NCBI RefSeq assembly: GCF_029964055.1
Contig: NZ_CP124836.1
Coordinates: 1,922,001-1,986,000, forward strand
Origin: Arthrobacter sp. EM1
GTDB taxonomy: Bacteria > Actinomycetota > Actinomycetes > Actinomycetales > Micrococcaceae
DNA length: 64,000 nt
Reading direction: 5' to 3'
Shown here: positions 34,354-42,946 of the stretch, one piece after another
Numbering within the stretch: position 1 is the stretch's first letter
Layout of the letters: every line of letters starts with the position of its first letter
Program-made: the position numbers and the translations under genes
The notes under the pieces: model-generated
The model's database searches: none
Seen by the model: only the letters and a program-made list of their open reading frames with translations
What the model was told of the DNA's origin: nothing

Positions 34354-34932
34354 TCAGCGGGTGCGGCGCGCTTTGGCTTCCGCGTCTGCCCAAGCCCGTT
34401 GCGCGGGGGTCATGGAGCCGCTGCCGGGCCCGGTGGTGCTGACGGCCGCGCCGCTTCCGGCCCGCCAGGCGTGGGTGATGGCCAACGCAAGGGCGTCGGC
34501 GGCGTCGGCCGGCCGCGGCGGGGCGTCAAGGCGGAGGATCTTGGTAACCAGCTTGGTCACGGCATCCTTGTTGGACGTGCCGCTGCCGGTCACGGCGGCT
34601 TTGACCTCGGACGGTGTGTGCAGCGCTACCGGGATGCCGCGGCGCGCGGCAGCGGCGATCACCACGCCCGAGGCCTGGGCCACTCCCATCACGGTGCTGA
34701 CGTTCAGCTGGGAAAAGACGCGCTCAACGGCCAGGACGTGCGGTGTGTACTTGTCCAGCCACTCGTCGATGGAGGTCGCGATGACCAGGAGGCGCTGGTC
34801 CAGGCTTTCCTCCGGCGAGGTCCCGACGACGCCGAACGCCACCATTGTGGCCCGGCGGTTCTTCTCAACGTCCACGACGCCGATCCCGCAGCGGGTGAGG
34901 CCCGGGTCGACGCCGAGGACGCGAAGCGTCAC
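34354..34932 (-). CDS. ruvC: Holliday junction resolvase RuvC
   Basis: A 192-residue endonuclease with the expected acidic residues: Asp in [16 protein letters not shown], Glu in [14 protein letters not shown] and Asp in [15 protein letters not shown]. It has a short Ser/Arg-rich C-terminal extension. Starts at GTG 34932, overlapping the yebC stop by four bases. Confidence 0.97.
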   Translation of the reverse strand: MTLRVLGVDPGLTRCGIGVVDVEKNRRATMVAFGVVGTSPEESLDQRLLVIATSIDEWLDKYTPHVLAVERVFSQLNVSTVMGVAQASGVVIAAAARRGIPVALHTPSEVKAAVTGSGTSNKDAVTKLVTKILRLDAPPRPADAADALALAITHAWRAGSGAAVSTTGPGSGSMTPAQRAWADAEAKARRTR

Positions 34933-35684
34933 TCCGCTTCCAGTGCGGCCTGCACTTCGTCGCTGAGGTCGGCGTTGCTGTAGACGTTCTGGACGTCATC
35001 GAGTTCTTCGAGGGCATCGACAAGCTTCATGAACTTTTTGGCGGCTTCGAGGTCCAGCGGAACCTGCATGGACGGGACAAACTCGGCCTCGTCGGAATCG
35101 TATTCGATCCCCGCGTCCTTGAGGGCATCGCGGATGGCCTGCAGGTCCGTCGGCTCGGAATGGATCTCGAAGCTGTCCGAGTGGTCCTTGACTTCCTCGG
35201 CGCCGGCGTCCAAGACGGCCATCAGGACGTCGTCCTCGCTGAGGCCGTTCTTCGGCAGCGAAACGACACCCTTGCGGGAGAAGAGGTAGCTGACCGAACC
35301 GGGATCGGCGATGGTTCCGCCGTTGCGGGAAATGGCGAGCCGGACTTCGGAGGCGGCACGGTTTTTGTTGTCCGTCAGGCACTCGATCAGCAGCGCCGAG
35401 CCCTGCGGCCCGCGGCATTCGTACATGATCTCGGTGTAGTCCACCACTTCGCCGGTGAGGCCGGCGCCGCGCTTGATGGCACGGTCGATGTTGTCAGCGG
35501 GGACCGATGTCTTTTTTGCCTTGGTGACGGCGAGTTCCAGGCCCGGGTTGCCGGCGAGGTCCGGACCGCCCATCCGTGCGGCGACTTCGATGTTCTTGAT
35601 CAGCTTGGCGAACGACTTTGCCCGGCGGCTGTCGAGGATGGCCTTCTTGTGCTTGGTCGTCGCCCATTTGGAGTGGCCTGACAT
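34929..35684 (-). CDS. YebC/PmpR family protein
   Basis: A 251-residue protein with the invariant N-terminus [20 protein letters not shown], then [20 protein letters not shown], and the acidic C-terminal domain ([20 protein letters not shown]). YebC proteins were first described as transcription regulators; later work assigns members of the family to resolving ribosome stalling at proline stretches. It stands directly upstream of ruvC, an arrangement common in bacteria. Confidence 0.95.
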   Translation of the reverse strand: MSGHSKWATTKHKKAILDSRRAKSFAKLIKNIEVAARMGGPDLAGNPGLELAVTKAKKTSVPADNIDRAIKRGAGLTGEVVDYTEIMYECRGPQGSALLIECLTDNKNRAASEVRLAISRNGGTIADPGSVSYLFSRKGVVSLPKNGLSEDDVLMAVLDAGAEEVKDHSDSFEIHSEPTDLQAIRDALKDAGIEYDSDEAEFVPSMQVPLDLEAAKKFMKLVDALEELDDVQNVYSNADLSDEVQAALEAE

Positions 35685-35687
35685 GCT

Positions 35688-36389
35688 TTACGCTTCTCCT
35701 CTGATCATTCGGATAAACAATTTATGCACACGCTTCTCCCCCGTCACTTCCGGGTGGAAGGAGGTGGCCAGCAGCTTGCCGGAACGCACAGCAACAATTC
35801 TAGCCGCCCCGGCCAGCGCCTCGGGGTGGGAGGCGCTTGCGGGCTCCACTACGGCGAGGACCTCCACGCCGTCGCCGACCCGTTCCACCCATGGTCCGCG
35901 GATAAAAACAGCGTGCACGGGGGCGACGCCGTCGCCGGTGGCACTGAAGCCCAAGCCCTTGAAATCGAGATCCGTTTCGAAGGACTCACGCTGCCGGCCG
36001 AAGGCGTTCCGGCGCACCGTGATGTCAAGGCCCCCGAAGGTCTGCTGGGGGTTGCCGGCGAGGTCCTTTGCGGGGTCGGCGATTTCCTCGGCGAGGAGAA
36101 TCATCCCGGCGCAGGAACCGTAGACCGGCAGCCCGGCCCGGATGCGGGTGCGCAGCGGATCACGCAGACCGAAGGCCCGGGACAGCTTGTCGATGGTTGT
36201 CGATTCACCGCCGGGAATGATGAGGCCGTCGAGGCCGTCGAGTTCGGACGCCCGGCGGACGCCGACGCCCGTGGCGCCGGCTTCTTCCACCGCGCGCAGG
36301 TGTTCGCGGAAGTCGCCCTGAAGGGCCAGGACGCCGATCCGCAGTCCCGAACCCGCGCGGGAAGAGGGGGCAGAAGAGGGGTTGGTCAT
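35688..36389 (-). CDS. pdxT: Pyridoxal 5'-phosphate synthase glutaminase subunit PdxT
   Basis: A 233-residue class I amidotransferase that supplies ammonia to PdxS. The catalytic Cys is in [14 protein letters not shown] and the His/Glu pair in [29 protein letters not shown] is the family signature. The first about 15 residues ([14 protein letters not shown]) are an extra unstructured leader. Its partner pdxS is not adjacent: it lies about 8.7 kb away at 45060-45986. The yebC start is three bases downstream. Confidence 0.96.
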   Translation of the reverse strand: MTNPSSAPSSRAGSGLRIGVLALQGDFREHLRAVEEAGATGVGVRRASELDGLDGLIIPGGESTTIDKLSRAFGLRDPLRTRIRAGLPVYGSCAGMILLAEEIADPAKDLAGNPQQTFGGLDITVRRNAFGRQRESFETDLDFKGLGFSATGDGVAPVHAVFIRGPWVERVGDGVEVLAVVEPASASHPEALAGAARIVAVRSGKLLATSFHPEVTGEKRVHKLFIRMIRGEA

Positions 36390-36470
36390 CCGAACAGCAT
36401 AGTGGCCTGAACGAACCCGCCGCCGCCGCCCCGCGGGCTTCCATGCCGTCGCTGGGATATATTACAGAGC

Positions 36471-37820
36471 ATGTTTTACTTCAGCATTCCGCTCGGCAAG
36501 CTCGTCCGCCGGGTGTCCCGGCTCAGGGGCGGAGGCTCTGCCCTGCCGGGGCTGGTCGTCGAAAAGATCGACCCCGGGTTTATGCGCAGGACGCTGTCCA
36601 CGCTGCCGCACGGCGTCGCCGTCGTTAGCGGCACCAACGGCAAGACCACCACCACCAAGATGGTGGTCGAACTCCTGGAGAGTCAGGGCCTGAAGGTCTT
36701 CACCAACCGCACCGGCAGCAACTTCACCCGCGGCGTGGCCGCTGCGCTGCTCGGCGAGGTGGACTGGCTGGGACGCCTCGACGCGGACGTCGCCGTGCTT
36801 GAACTGGACGAGGCGCACGCCGTGCACTTCGTGAACCAGGTGCCGCCGCGCTACTGCCTCCTGCTCAACGTGCTGCGGGATCAGCTGGACCGTTTTGGCG
36901 AGATCGACAAGACCGCGCAGCTGCTGCAGCACATCGCCGCCAAAACCACCGGAACCGTCGTGCTGAACCGAGAGGACCCCCGCGTCGCACGGATCGCGGA
37001 AACTCTCTCCGCGCAACCGCACGTAACGGGCACGGGAAAAACAGGCACGCACAGCGGCCCCGACGTCCTCTACTTCGGCTTGGATGATTCCCTGCTGAGC
37101 ACCTTCCCGAACGACGACGAGATGCGGACCGCCCCCGGCAGCCCGGTGCCGCCGGCTCCCGCCAAGCCGCATGCCGACGTTGTGCTTCGCCGGGTGGGCG
37201 CGGCGGACGCGGACTTTGAGTACGACGGCGTCACGGCCACAACGGCGATGAAGCTCCGCGGTGTCTACAACATCTTTAACGCCGCGGCCGCGCTGACCCT
37301 GGCGCGGGCCATTGCGGTGGGGGTCCCTGTCGCTGGAAAAACGGCCGTCGCGGACAACGAGAGCCTGCTGGCGGCCCTGTCCCGGGTGGCACCGGCCTTC
37401 GGCCGCGGAGAAAGCCTCGTCGTCGACGGCCTGCCGCTGGACCTGGTGCTGGTGAAGAACCCCAGCGGCTTCCGCCTCGGGCTGAAGTCGTTTCCTGCTG
37501 CGGGGTACGCCACGATGATCGCAATCAATGACAACTATGCCGACGGCCGGGACATGTCCTGGCTCTGGGATGTGGAATTCGACACCCTGAGCGAGGGCGG
37601 CGTGGACCAGTTGAGCGGCTCCCGCGCTTACGACATGGCACTCCGGCTGCAGTATAACGACGTCTCTATCGGCGCCGTGAATACCGAGATTGCGCCCGCA
37701 CTGGCAGCCTTTATCCGCGGGGCCAAAAACAAGCCCAAACGAATCTTCTGCACCTACACGGCGATGCTCGCCATCCGCCGCGAGCTGGCCAAAATCACCA
37801 CTGTGGAGGTGGTCTCATGA
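36471..37820 (+). CDS. murT: Lipid II isoglutaminyl synthase subunit MurT
   Basis: A 449-residue Mur-ligase-like ATPase: P-loop SGTNGKTTTTKMVVEL at about residue 52-67, VLELDEAHAVHFVNQVPPR, LLNVLRDQLDRFGEIDKTA, and the C-terminal DUF1727 region (LVKNPSGFRLGLKSFPAAGY). With GatD it amidates the second residue (D-Glu to D-isoGln) of peptidoglycan stem peptides. Only scattered cysteines are present, so the Cys4 zinc ribbon described for Firmicutes MurT is absent; a Pro-rich segment ([14 protein letters not shown]) occupies that place. Divergent from pdxT. Confidence 0.94.
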   Translation: MFYFSIPLGKLVRRVSRLRGGGSALPGLVVEKIDPGFMRRTLSTLPHGVAVVSGTNGKTTTTKMVVELLESQGLKVFTNRTGSNFTRGVAAALLGEVDWLGRLDADVAVLELDEAHAVHFVNQVPPRYCLLLNVLRDQLDRFGEIDKTAQLLQHIAAKTTGTVVLNREDPRVARIAETLSAQPHVTGTGKTGTHSGPDVLYFGLDDSLLSTFPNDDEMRTAPGSPVPPAPAKPHADVVLRRVGAADADFEYDGVTATTAMKLRGVYNIFNAAAALTLARAIAVGVPVAGKTAVADNESLLAALSRVAPAFGRGESLVVDGLPLDLVLVKNPSGFRLGLKSFPAAGYATMIAINDNYADGRDMSWLWDVEFDTLSEGGVDQLSGSRAYDMALRLQYNDVSIGAVNTEIAPALAAFIRGAKNKPKRIFCTYTAMLAIRRELAKITTVEVVS

Positions 37821-38539
37821 GCAAAGGAACCATCCGGGTCCTCCAGCTGTACCCGCGGGACATGAACATCTACGGCGACTGGGGCAACGCGCTGGTGTTG
37901 GCACAGCGGCTGCGCTGGCACGGCTACACGCCGGTATTGCTTGAGTACAACGTCGGCGACGCCTTTCCGGCGGACATCGACCTGGTAGTCGGAGGCGGCG
38001 GACAGGACAGCGGACAGCTTGTAATCCAGGACGACCTGCTCTCGCGCGAATCCGCGCTCAAGGAACTGGCCGAGGACGGCACCCCGATGCTGGTGATTTG
38101 CGGCCTCTACCAGCTGTTCGGGAAGTTCTTCAAAACCCGGACGGGTTCAATCATCCCGGGAATTGGCATCCTGGACGTGGAAACCCACGGCACCGATGAG
38201 CGGCTGATCGGCAACGTGTCGGTGACCTCCCCCGAGTTCGGCACCGTGCTGGGTTATGAGAATCACAGCGGGCAGACCAGCTTGGGCCCGGGCGTCTCGC
38301 CGCTGGGAGCCACCGCCAAGGGCACGGGCAACAACAGCAGTTCCGGCCAGGAAGGGGCCCGCTACCGCAACATTGTGGCCAGCTACCTGCACGGCTCACT
38401 ATTGCCTAAGAACCCGGTCCTGGCAGACTTCCTGATCCGGACCGCCGTCGAGCGCAAATACGGCAGCTTCTCCCCGGGTACCCCGGACGACTCGTACGCC
38501 GTCCTGGCCCGGGACCACGCCGCCCGCCGCCCGCGCTGA
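37817..38539 (+). CDS. gatD: Lipid II isoglutaminyl synthase glutaminase subunit GatD
   Basis: A 240-residue CobB/CobQ-like glutaminase. The catalytic Cys is in MLVICGLYQLFGKFF and the His in ASYLHGSLLPKNPVLADFLI; DLVVGGGGQDSGQ is the oxyanion-side loop. It overlaps murT by four bases (ATGA), giving coupled translation. Together they modify cell-wall stem peptides at the inner membrane face. Confidence 0.95.
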   Translation: MSKGTIRVLQLYPRDMNIYGDWGNALVLAQRLRWHGYTPVLLEYNVGDAFPADIDLVVGGGGQDSGQLVIQDDLLSRESALKELAEDGTPMLVICGLYQLFGKFFKTRTGSIIPGIGILDVETHGTDERLIGNVSVTSPEFGTVLGYENHSGQTSLGPGVSPLGATAKGTGNNSSSGQEGARYRNIVASYLHGSLLPKNPVLADFLIRTAVERKYGSFSPGTPDDSYAVLARDHAARRPR

Positions 38540-38646
38540 CAGCCACGGCGCCGTCCGGGCTATCCGGGTAGCATGGGTCTCGCGTGCCGTGACCTGCGGC
38601 CCCTCGCTCATCCGTCGCTCAACCGTCGCTCGAAATGGAGTCCGCC

Positions 38647-39747
38647 ATGGTTGGAGATCCAGATCCCGGGCTGGTGTTCGCCATCCCGGGCGACCTTTCA
38701 ACGCCCACCGGCGGCTACGCCTATGACCGCAGCCTCCTGACGCACCTGCCCGGCTGCGGCATCCGGGTCCAGCACCTGCAACTCCCGGGCCAGTGGCCGT
38801 CTCCGACGGCCGCTGACGTTGAACAAACCAGGCGGGTGCTCGCCTCGCTGCGGCGCGGGACCCCGGTTATGGTGGACGGACTCGCGTTCGGTGCGTTCCC
38901 GGACACACTGCTTGAGATGTTGGGAGAGGGGACCAGCCACCCGCTCCTGGCCCTCGTACACCATCCACTGGCAATGGAAGCCGGGATCGCGGAGGACGAA
39001 CGCCGGTTGCTCGCGGCAACCGAGCGCCATGCCCTGGCACGCGCCACGCACGTGATTGCCACCAGCGCGGTGACGGCCCGGACTCTGACCCGCGACTACG
39101 GCGTCCCGGCCGGCAAAATCTCGATCGCCTGTCCGGGGACACCGCCGGCACACCGGGCCGAAGGCTCAGACGGCACACGCGGGGCGGAACTGCTCTGCGT
39201 CGGGTCGGTCTCCCCACGCAAGGCCTATGGCGTCCTTGCCCTGGCACTTTCGCAGTTGACTGACCTGGACTGGCATGTCACCATCGCCGGTGAAACCCAC
39301 CGGGTGCCGGGCGAGCACGCCCGCGTAGCCGCCGCCATCGAGGCCCACGGCCTTGCCGGCCGGGTTACTTTCACCGGTGTCCTGACGGCGGATGAGCTGG
39401 CGGCCGCCTACCGCTCCAGCGACCTCTTTGTGATGCCGTCCCTCTATGAGGGCTACGGCATGGCGTTGGCGGAGGCCATGTCCTACGGCCTGCCGATTAT
39501 CTGCACCACCGGCGGGGCCGCGGCCGAGACGGTGCCGGACGGCGCTGCCGTCAAGGTCCCGCCCGGGGACGCGCCCGCCCTCGGCAATGCCCTCCGTCTA
39601 CTTTTGACCAATCCGCAGCGCCTCGCCGACCTCGGGGAGCGCTCCTGGACCGCCGGACGGACGCTGCCGCCCTGGTCTGAGACTGCCGGTCGGGTCGCTG
39701 GCGCGGTGCGGGCCGTGGCCCGGTTGCTCCCGGAGCGCGCGGCATGA
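38647..39747 (+). CDS. Glycosyltransferase family 4 protein
   Basis: A 366-residue GT-B protein. It opens LVFAIPGDLSTPTGGYAYDR (N-domain glycine loop) and has the GT4 C-domain: LLCVGSVSPRKAYGVLALAL, then SDLFVMPSLYEGYGMALAEA, the EGYGMALAEAM form of the donor-binding E-x7-E motif. ATG 38647 is preferred over 38635 because GGAG lies six bases before it. The donor is probably a nucleotide sugar; the acceptor is unknown. The next gene overlaps by four bases (ATGA), so the two act together. Confidence 0.88.
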   Translation: MVGDPDPGLVFAIPGDLSTPTGGYAYDRSLLTHLPGCGIRVQHLQLPGQWPSPTAADVEQTRRVLASLRRGTPVMVDGLAFGAFPDTLLEMLGEGTSHPLLALVHHPLAMEAGIAEDERRLLAATERHALARATHVIATSAVTARTLTRDYGVPAGKISIACPGTPPAHRAEGSDGTRGAELLCVGSVSPRKAYGVLALALSQLTDLDWHVTIAGETHRVPGEHARVAAAIEAHGLAGRVTFTGVLTADELAAAYRSSDLFVMPSLYEGYGMALAEAMSYGLPIICTTGGAAAETVPDGAAVKVPPGDAPALGNALRLLLTNPQRLADLGERSWTAGRTLPPWSETAGRVAGAVRAVARLLPERAA

Positions 39748-40589
39748 GCGGCTTCAGCCCGGAGTGGCTGGACCTGCGCGAACCGGCTGACCACCGGGCC
39801 CGGGATTCGGAGCTAGGCCAGCAGCTGTCCGCTTATTTCGCTGCACACACACACGTCAGCGTGGTGGATCTGGGCTGCGGTTCCGGGTCCAATCTGCGGG
39901 GCACCGCGAAGTTGCTGCCGGACCACCAGTCCTGGCGGCTGGTGGACTATGACGCGCAGCTGCTGACCTTGGCCCGGCACCGCCTGGTCGATTGGGCTGA
40001 CGAGAGCCGGTCCGAGGGCGCCCTCCTTCGGCTGCGCAAGGAGAACAAACACATCGACGTCAGCTTCGCCGAGGCCGACCTGACCCGTGACCTGGCGCAG
40101 GTGCTGACGCCGGCTCCGGACCTTGTCACGGCCGCAGCACTGTTTGACCTGGTTTCGGAGCCCTGGCTGGAGCTGTTCACGGCCGCCCTCAGCGCGGCCG
40201 GGCTGCCGCTCTACACGGTCCTGAGCTACGACGGCCGGCAGGAATGGCAGCCGGCCCACCCGCAGGACGGGCGTGTGCTTCGTGCGTTCAACAGCCATCA
40301 GCAGTGGGACAAGGGCTTCGGTCCGTCCAGCGGTCCGCGGGCCACGGCTGCGCTGGCGGGACTGCTCAAGGTGCACGGTTATGCCGTGCACACCGCCGAC
40401 TCACCCTGGCTGCTCGGACCGGAGGATTCGGATCTCCGGCGCGAACTCGCCACCGGCATCGGCGCTGCCGCGTTGGAGACGCAGGAGCTCACCCCGGGGG
40501 AAGTCGCCGACTGGCTGGCCGCCCGCCGGGATCCGGGCCAGGCGACGATCGGCCACAGCGATGTTTTCGCCACGCCCCGGCTGGACTGA
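39744..40589 (+). CDS. Class I SAM-dependent methyltransferase
   Basis: A 281-residue protein with motif I VVDLGCGSGSNLRG near residue 33-46, the acidic residue after WRLVDYDAQLL and motif-IV-like DLVTAAALFDLVSEPWLELF. The C-terminal part (EVADWLAARRDPGQATIGHS) is a family extension. Translationally coupled to the GT4 gene. In other bacteria a similar GT4/methyltransferase pair sits with pterin-synthase-like and zinc alcohol-dehydrogenase genes; those are not here. Substrate unknown. Confidence 0.85.
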   Translation: MSGFSPEWLDLREPADHRARDSELGQQLSAYFAAHTHVSVVDLGCGSGSNLRGTAKLLPDHQSWRLVDYDAQLLTLARHRLVDWADESRSEGALLRLRKENKHIDVSFAEADLTRDLAQVLTPAPDLVTAAALFDLVSEPWLELFTAALSAAGLPLYTVLSYDGRQEWQPAHPQDGRVLRAFNSHQQWDKGFGPSSGPRATAALAGLLKVHGYAVHTADSPWLLGPEDSDLRRELATGIGAAALETQELTPGEVADWLAARRDPGQATIGHSDVFATPRLD

Positions 40590-40640
40590 GCCGGACCCTC
40601 CGGTACACCGTGCCGATGCGTTCCCGGAACGCGCCGTCGC

Positions 40641-41477
40641 TTAGCCAGGTCCTACATAGGCGAGGACGTCCCGGGCTATGCGGCGGCTTGAGGCTGCCCG
40701 GAGGTGACCCATGCCCTCGTACCAGATGAGGGTGCAGTCCGGGATAAGACCGGCCGTCTCGCGCGCAACGTCCTGCGGGAAGAACTGGTCCGAGCCACCG
40801 CAAAGCAGCAGCACCGGCCGCCGGATGTGCGGGAGCACGGCCCTGGAATCAAAGCTCACTTCCGCCTCGACTTCGGTCAAGACGTCCGCGAGCGGATAGC
40901 CGGCCCCGGTGATGACCAGGCGGCTGATTACCGGTCCGAGCAGCCGCCGAAGCCACCGCAGCCGCTCGTTCGGGATCAGATACTCGGCGAAAACCGTACC
41001 GGCGCCGTCCGGGTCCCCGTCCGCAATGGCATGCGCCATCCGTGAGTCGACGTCCTTGCCCCAGTCACTCAGCTCCGCGGCGGTGACCACCATGGCCATG
41101 TGGTCGAAGGATTCGGGATGCCGCGCGGCCAGGTACTGGGCGATCATTCCGCCAAACGACTCAGCCACGACAATGTCCACGCGGCCGCCGAATTCCTCGG
41201 CTATCAGCCGCGCATAGTCGTCCGCCATGTCGGCTACCCGGTGTTCCGGCGGCATTCCGCGGCGCCGGGTGACAATCCAGACGGAGTACCCGGCCCGGAA
41301 AAGTGGGGCGAACTGCCGCCGAAGCATCTGCCGCAGCAGCCCCCGGGGAACCGTGCTCCCCGGGCCGCCCTGGATGAAAAGGAGTTTTTTCCCGCCATTG
41401 CCCAGGCTCAGGTAGTCCATGCCGTTGGCAAAGGTCCCGTTCCGGGTTTCCCGGTCCGCTATCGGTACTCTGCCCAC
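40641..41477 (-). CDS. Alpha/beta hydrolase
   Basis: A 278-residue hydrolase: oxyanion loop FIQGGPGSTVPRGLL, nucleophile elbow VAESFGGMIAQYLAARHPES (A-E-S-F-G-G, the first Gly replaced by Ala), catalytic Asp in LLCGGSDQFFP and His in YEGMGHLRAASS. The GTG at 41477 is chosen because AGGAGG stands five bases upstream; the frame is open to 41534 but without a ribosome site there. Substrate unknown. It follows capA on the minus strand. Confidence 0.85.
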   Translation of the reverse strand: MGRVPIADRETRNGTFANGMDYLSLGNGGKKLLFIQGGPGSTVPRGLLRQMLRRQFAPLFRAGYSVWIVTRRRGMPPEHRVADMADDYARLIAEEFGGRVDIVVAESFGGMIAQYLAARHPESFDHMAMVVTAAELSDWGKDVDSRMAHAIADGDPDGAGTVFAEYLIPNERLRWLRRLLGPVISRLVITGAGYPLADVLTEVEAEVSFDSRAVLPHIRRPVLLLCGGSDQFFPQDVARETAGLIPDCTLIWYEGMGHLRAASSRRIARDVLAYVGPG

Positions 41478-41597
41478 GAAAGCCTCCTGCCCGGTGGTGA
41501 AAGGAACTGCCCCCAGCCCTCGCGTCACCACCACGGTATGCGCCGGTCGGAATCACGGCAAGACCCCGCGGAGTGGGCGCGGCCGTTCCGCCCGGCG

Positions 41598-42866
41598 CTA
41601 CGGCTCCCGCGTGATGAGCAGTTCGTGGGCGCCCGCGGCTGCGGCTCCCATCGACTCGACCACGGTCTGGGTGCGCAGGTGGGTGGCCGCGTCGGCCGCG
41701 GCACCGGCGCAGGGGCCCTGCGGGGCGTCGGAGGCAACGGAACACCAGCGGTAGGGGCTGCGGACAATTACCGACGGCGCCCAGGCCAGATCGGAGGCGG
41801 TCCACTTGCCGGCGGCGTCCTGGCTGAACTGTACCCGCACCAGGAGACCTTCATTGTTGACCACGTAGCTCGGCGAGAGTTCGGTGATCCCATTGCCCAG
41901 TCCGTACACAATCCACGTCCCCTTGTACTGCTCGATCGGGAGAACCGAGTGCGTGTGGTGACCGTAGATCATGGTGAACTGGCCGCTGTCCGCGAGAGCG
42001 TGGGCGACGCTTTGCTGCTCGGCGTTGGGCTCACTGGAGTACTCGTCGCCGGCGTGCATGGCAGCGAGGACGATGTCCGCTCCCAAGGCGCGGGCCTTCT
42101 TGGCCTTGGCGATCATCACCCCGGGATCGAGCATGTCCACCTGCCAGTCGGCCTCCGGAACTTGCCCGTTCAACCCATAGCTGGCATCGATGACCGCGAT
42201 TTTGGCCGCAGTGGTTTGCAGGACCATAATTCCCTGCGAGTCCGCTTCGCTCCGGTACGAGCCGGTGTGCTGGAGTCCGGCGGCGTCCATGGCGTCCAGC
42301 GTGCGGACCAGGCCGGTCGTGCCCTGGTCGATGGTGTGGTTACTCGCCGTCGTGCAGGCCTGGTAGCCCACCCCCTGCGCAGCCGCAATAATCTGCGGCG
42401 GGACGTTGAACGAGGGGTAAGCGGAGAAGGGGCCGGTGGGGCCGGCTACCGGTGTTTCCTGGTGGCAGATCGCCAGGTCACTCTTCTCGATGTATCGGCG
42501 CTGGCCTTCCAGTAGCGGTCCGAAGTCCAGGCCCTTCGCACCGGTGGCGAGGGCGTCGGCACGGGCCTGGTCCCACAGCTGGGCATGAACCAGCATGTCG
42601 CCGGTCACCAGCACCGAGGCGCAACGGACGGCCCGGCAGGCCGGGCCCTTCCCCGGCGTCGGGATCGGGGCCGGTGACGTCGACGGGCCCGGTACCGGGT
42701 TCCCCGCCGATGCAGCACCACTCTCGCTGCTACCGGCGGCCGCGGAACGCGAGCCGCCGTTTTCCGGTTGTGCGCCGGACCCGCAGGAAGCCAAAGAGGC
42801 TACGAGGAACAGGGCTGCGGCAACGGTGATCAGGCGAGCACGCCGAGTCGGGGTAAGGGTACGCAT
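41598..42866 (-). CDS. CapA-family (poly-gamma-glutamate synthesis type) lipoprotein
   Basis: A 422-residue lipoprotein: signal peptide with lipobox LASC (Cys28), then a Ser/Gly/Pro-rich linker to about residue 80 and a CapA metallophosphatase domain with the metal-binding set VTGDMLVHAQ, ASNHTIDQGTTG, DIVLAAMHAGDEYS and YGHHTHSVLP. Homologues help make or export capsule poly-glutamate, but many CapA-like proteins have no such capsule genes near them, as here. ATG 42866 follows a TAGGAT hexamer by seven bases, suggesting a leaderless mRNA. Confidence 0.9.
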   Translation of the reverse strand: MRTLTPTRRARLITVAAALFLVASLASCGSGAQPENGGSRSAAAGSSESGAASAGNPVPGPSTSPAPIPTPGKGPACRAVRCASVLVTGDMLVHAQLWDQARADALATGAKGLDFGPLLEGQRRYIEKSDLAICHQETPVAGPTGPFSAYPSFNVPPQIIAAAQGVGYQACTTASNHTIDQGTTGLVRTLDAMDAAGLQHTGSYRSEADSQGIMVLQTTAAKIAVIDASYGLNGQVPEADWQVDMLDPGVMIAKAKKARALGADIVLAAMHAGDEYSSEPNAEQQSVAHALADSGQFTMIYGHHTHSVLPIEQYKGTWIVYGLGNGITELSPSYVVNNEGLLVRVQFSQDAAGKWTASDLAWAPSVIVRSPYRWCSVASDAPQGPCAGAAADAATHLRTQTVVESMGAAAAGAHELLITREP

Positions 42867-42946
42867 GGCGCCATCCTACGATGGCGCCGGGCAAAAAACG
42901 CCGGGCCGCCGTTGAGACTCCCTGCATTACATGAAAGAGTTATTTC

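Noticed and set aside
41478-41534. N-terminal extension of the alpha/beta hydrolase to GTG 41534
   Set aside because: No ribosome site there, while GTG 41477 has AGGAGG at proper distance.
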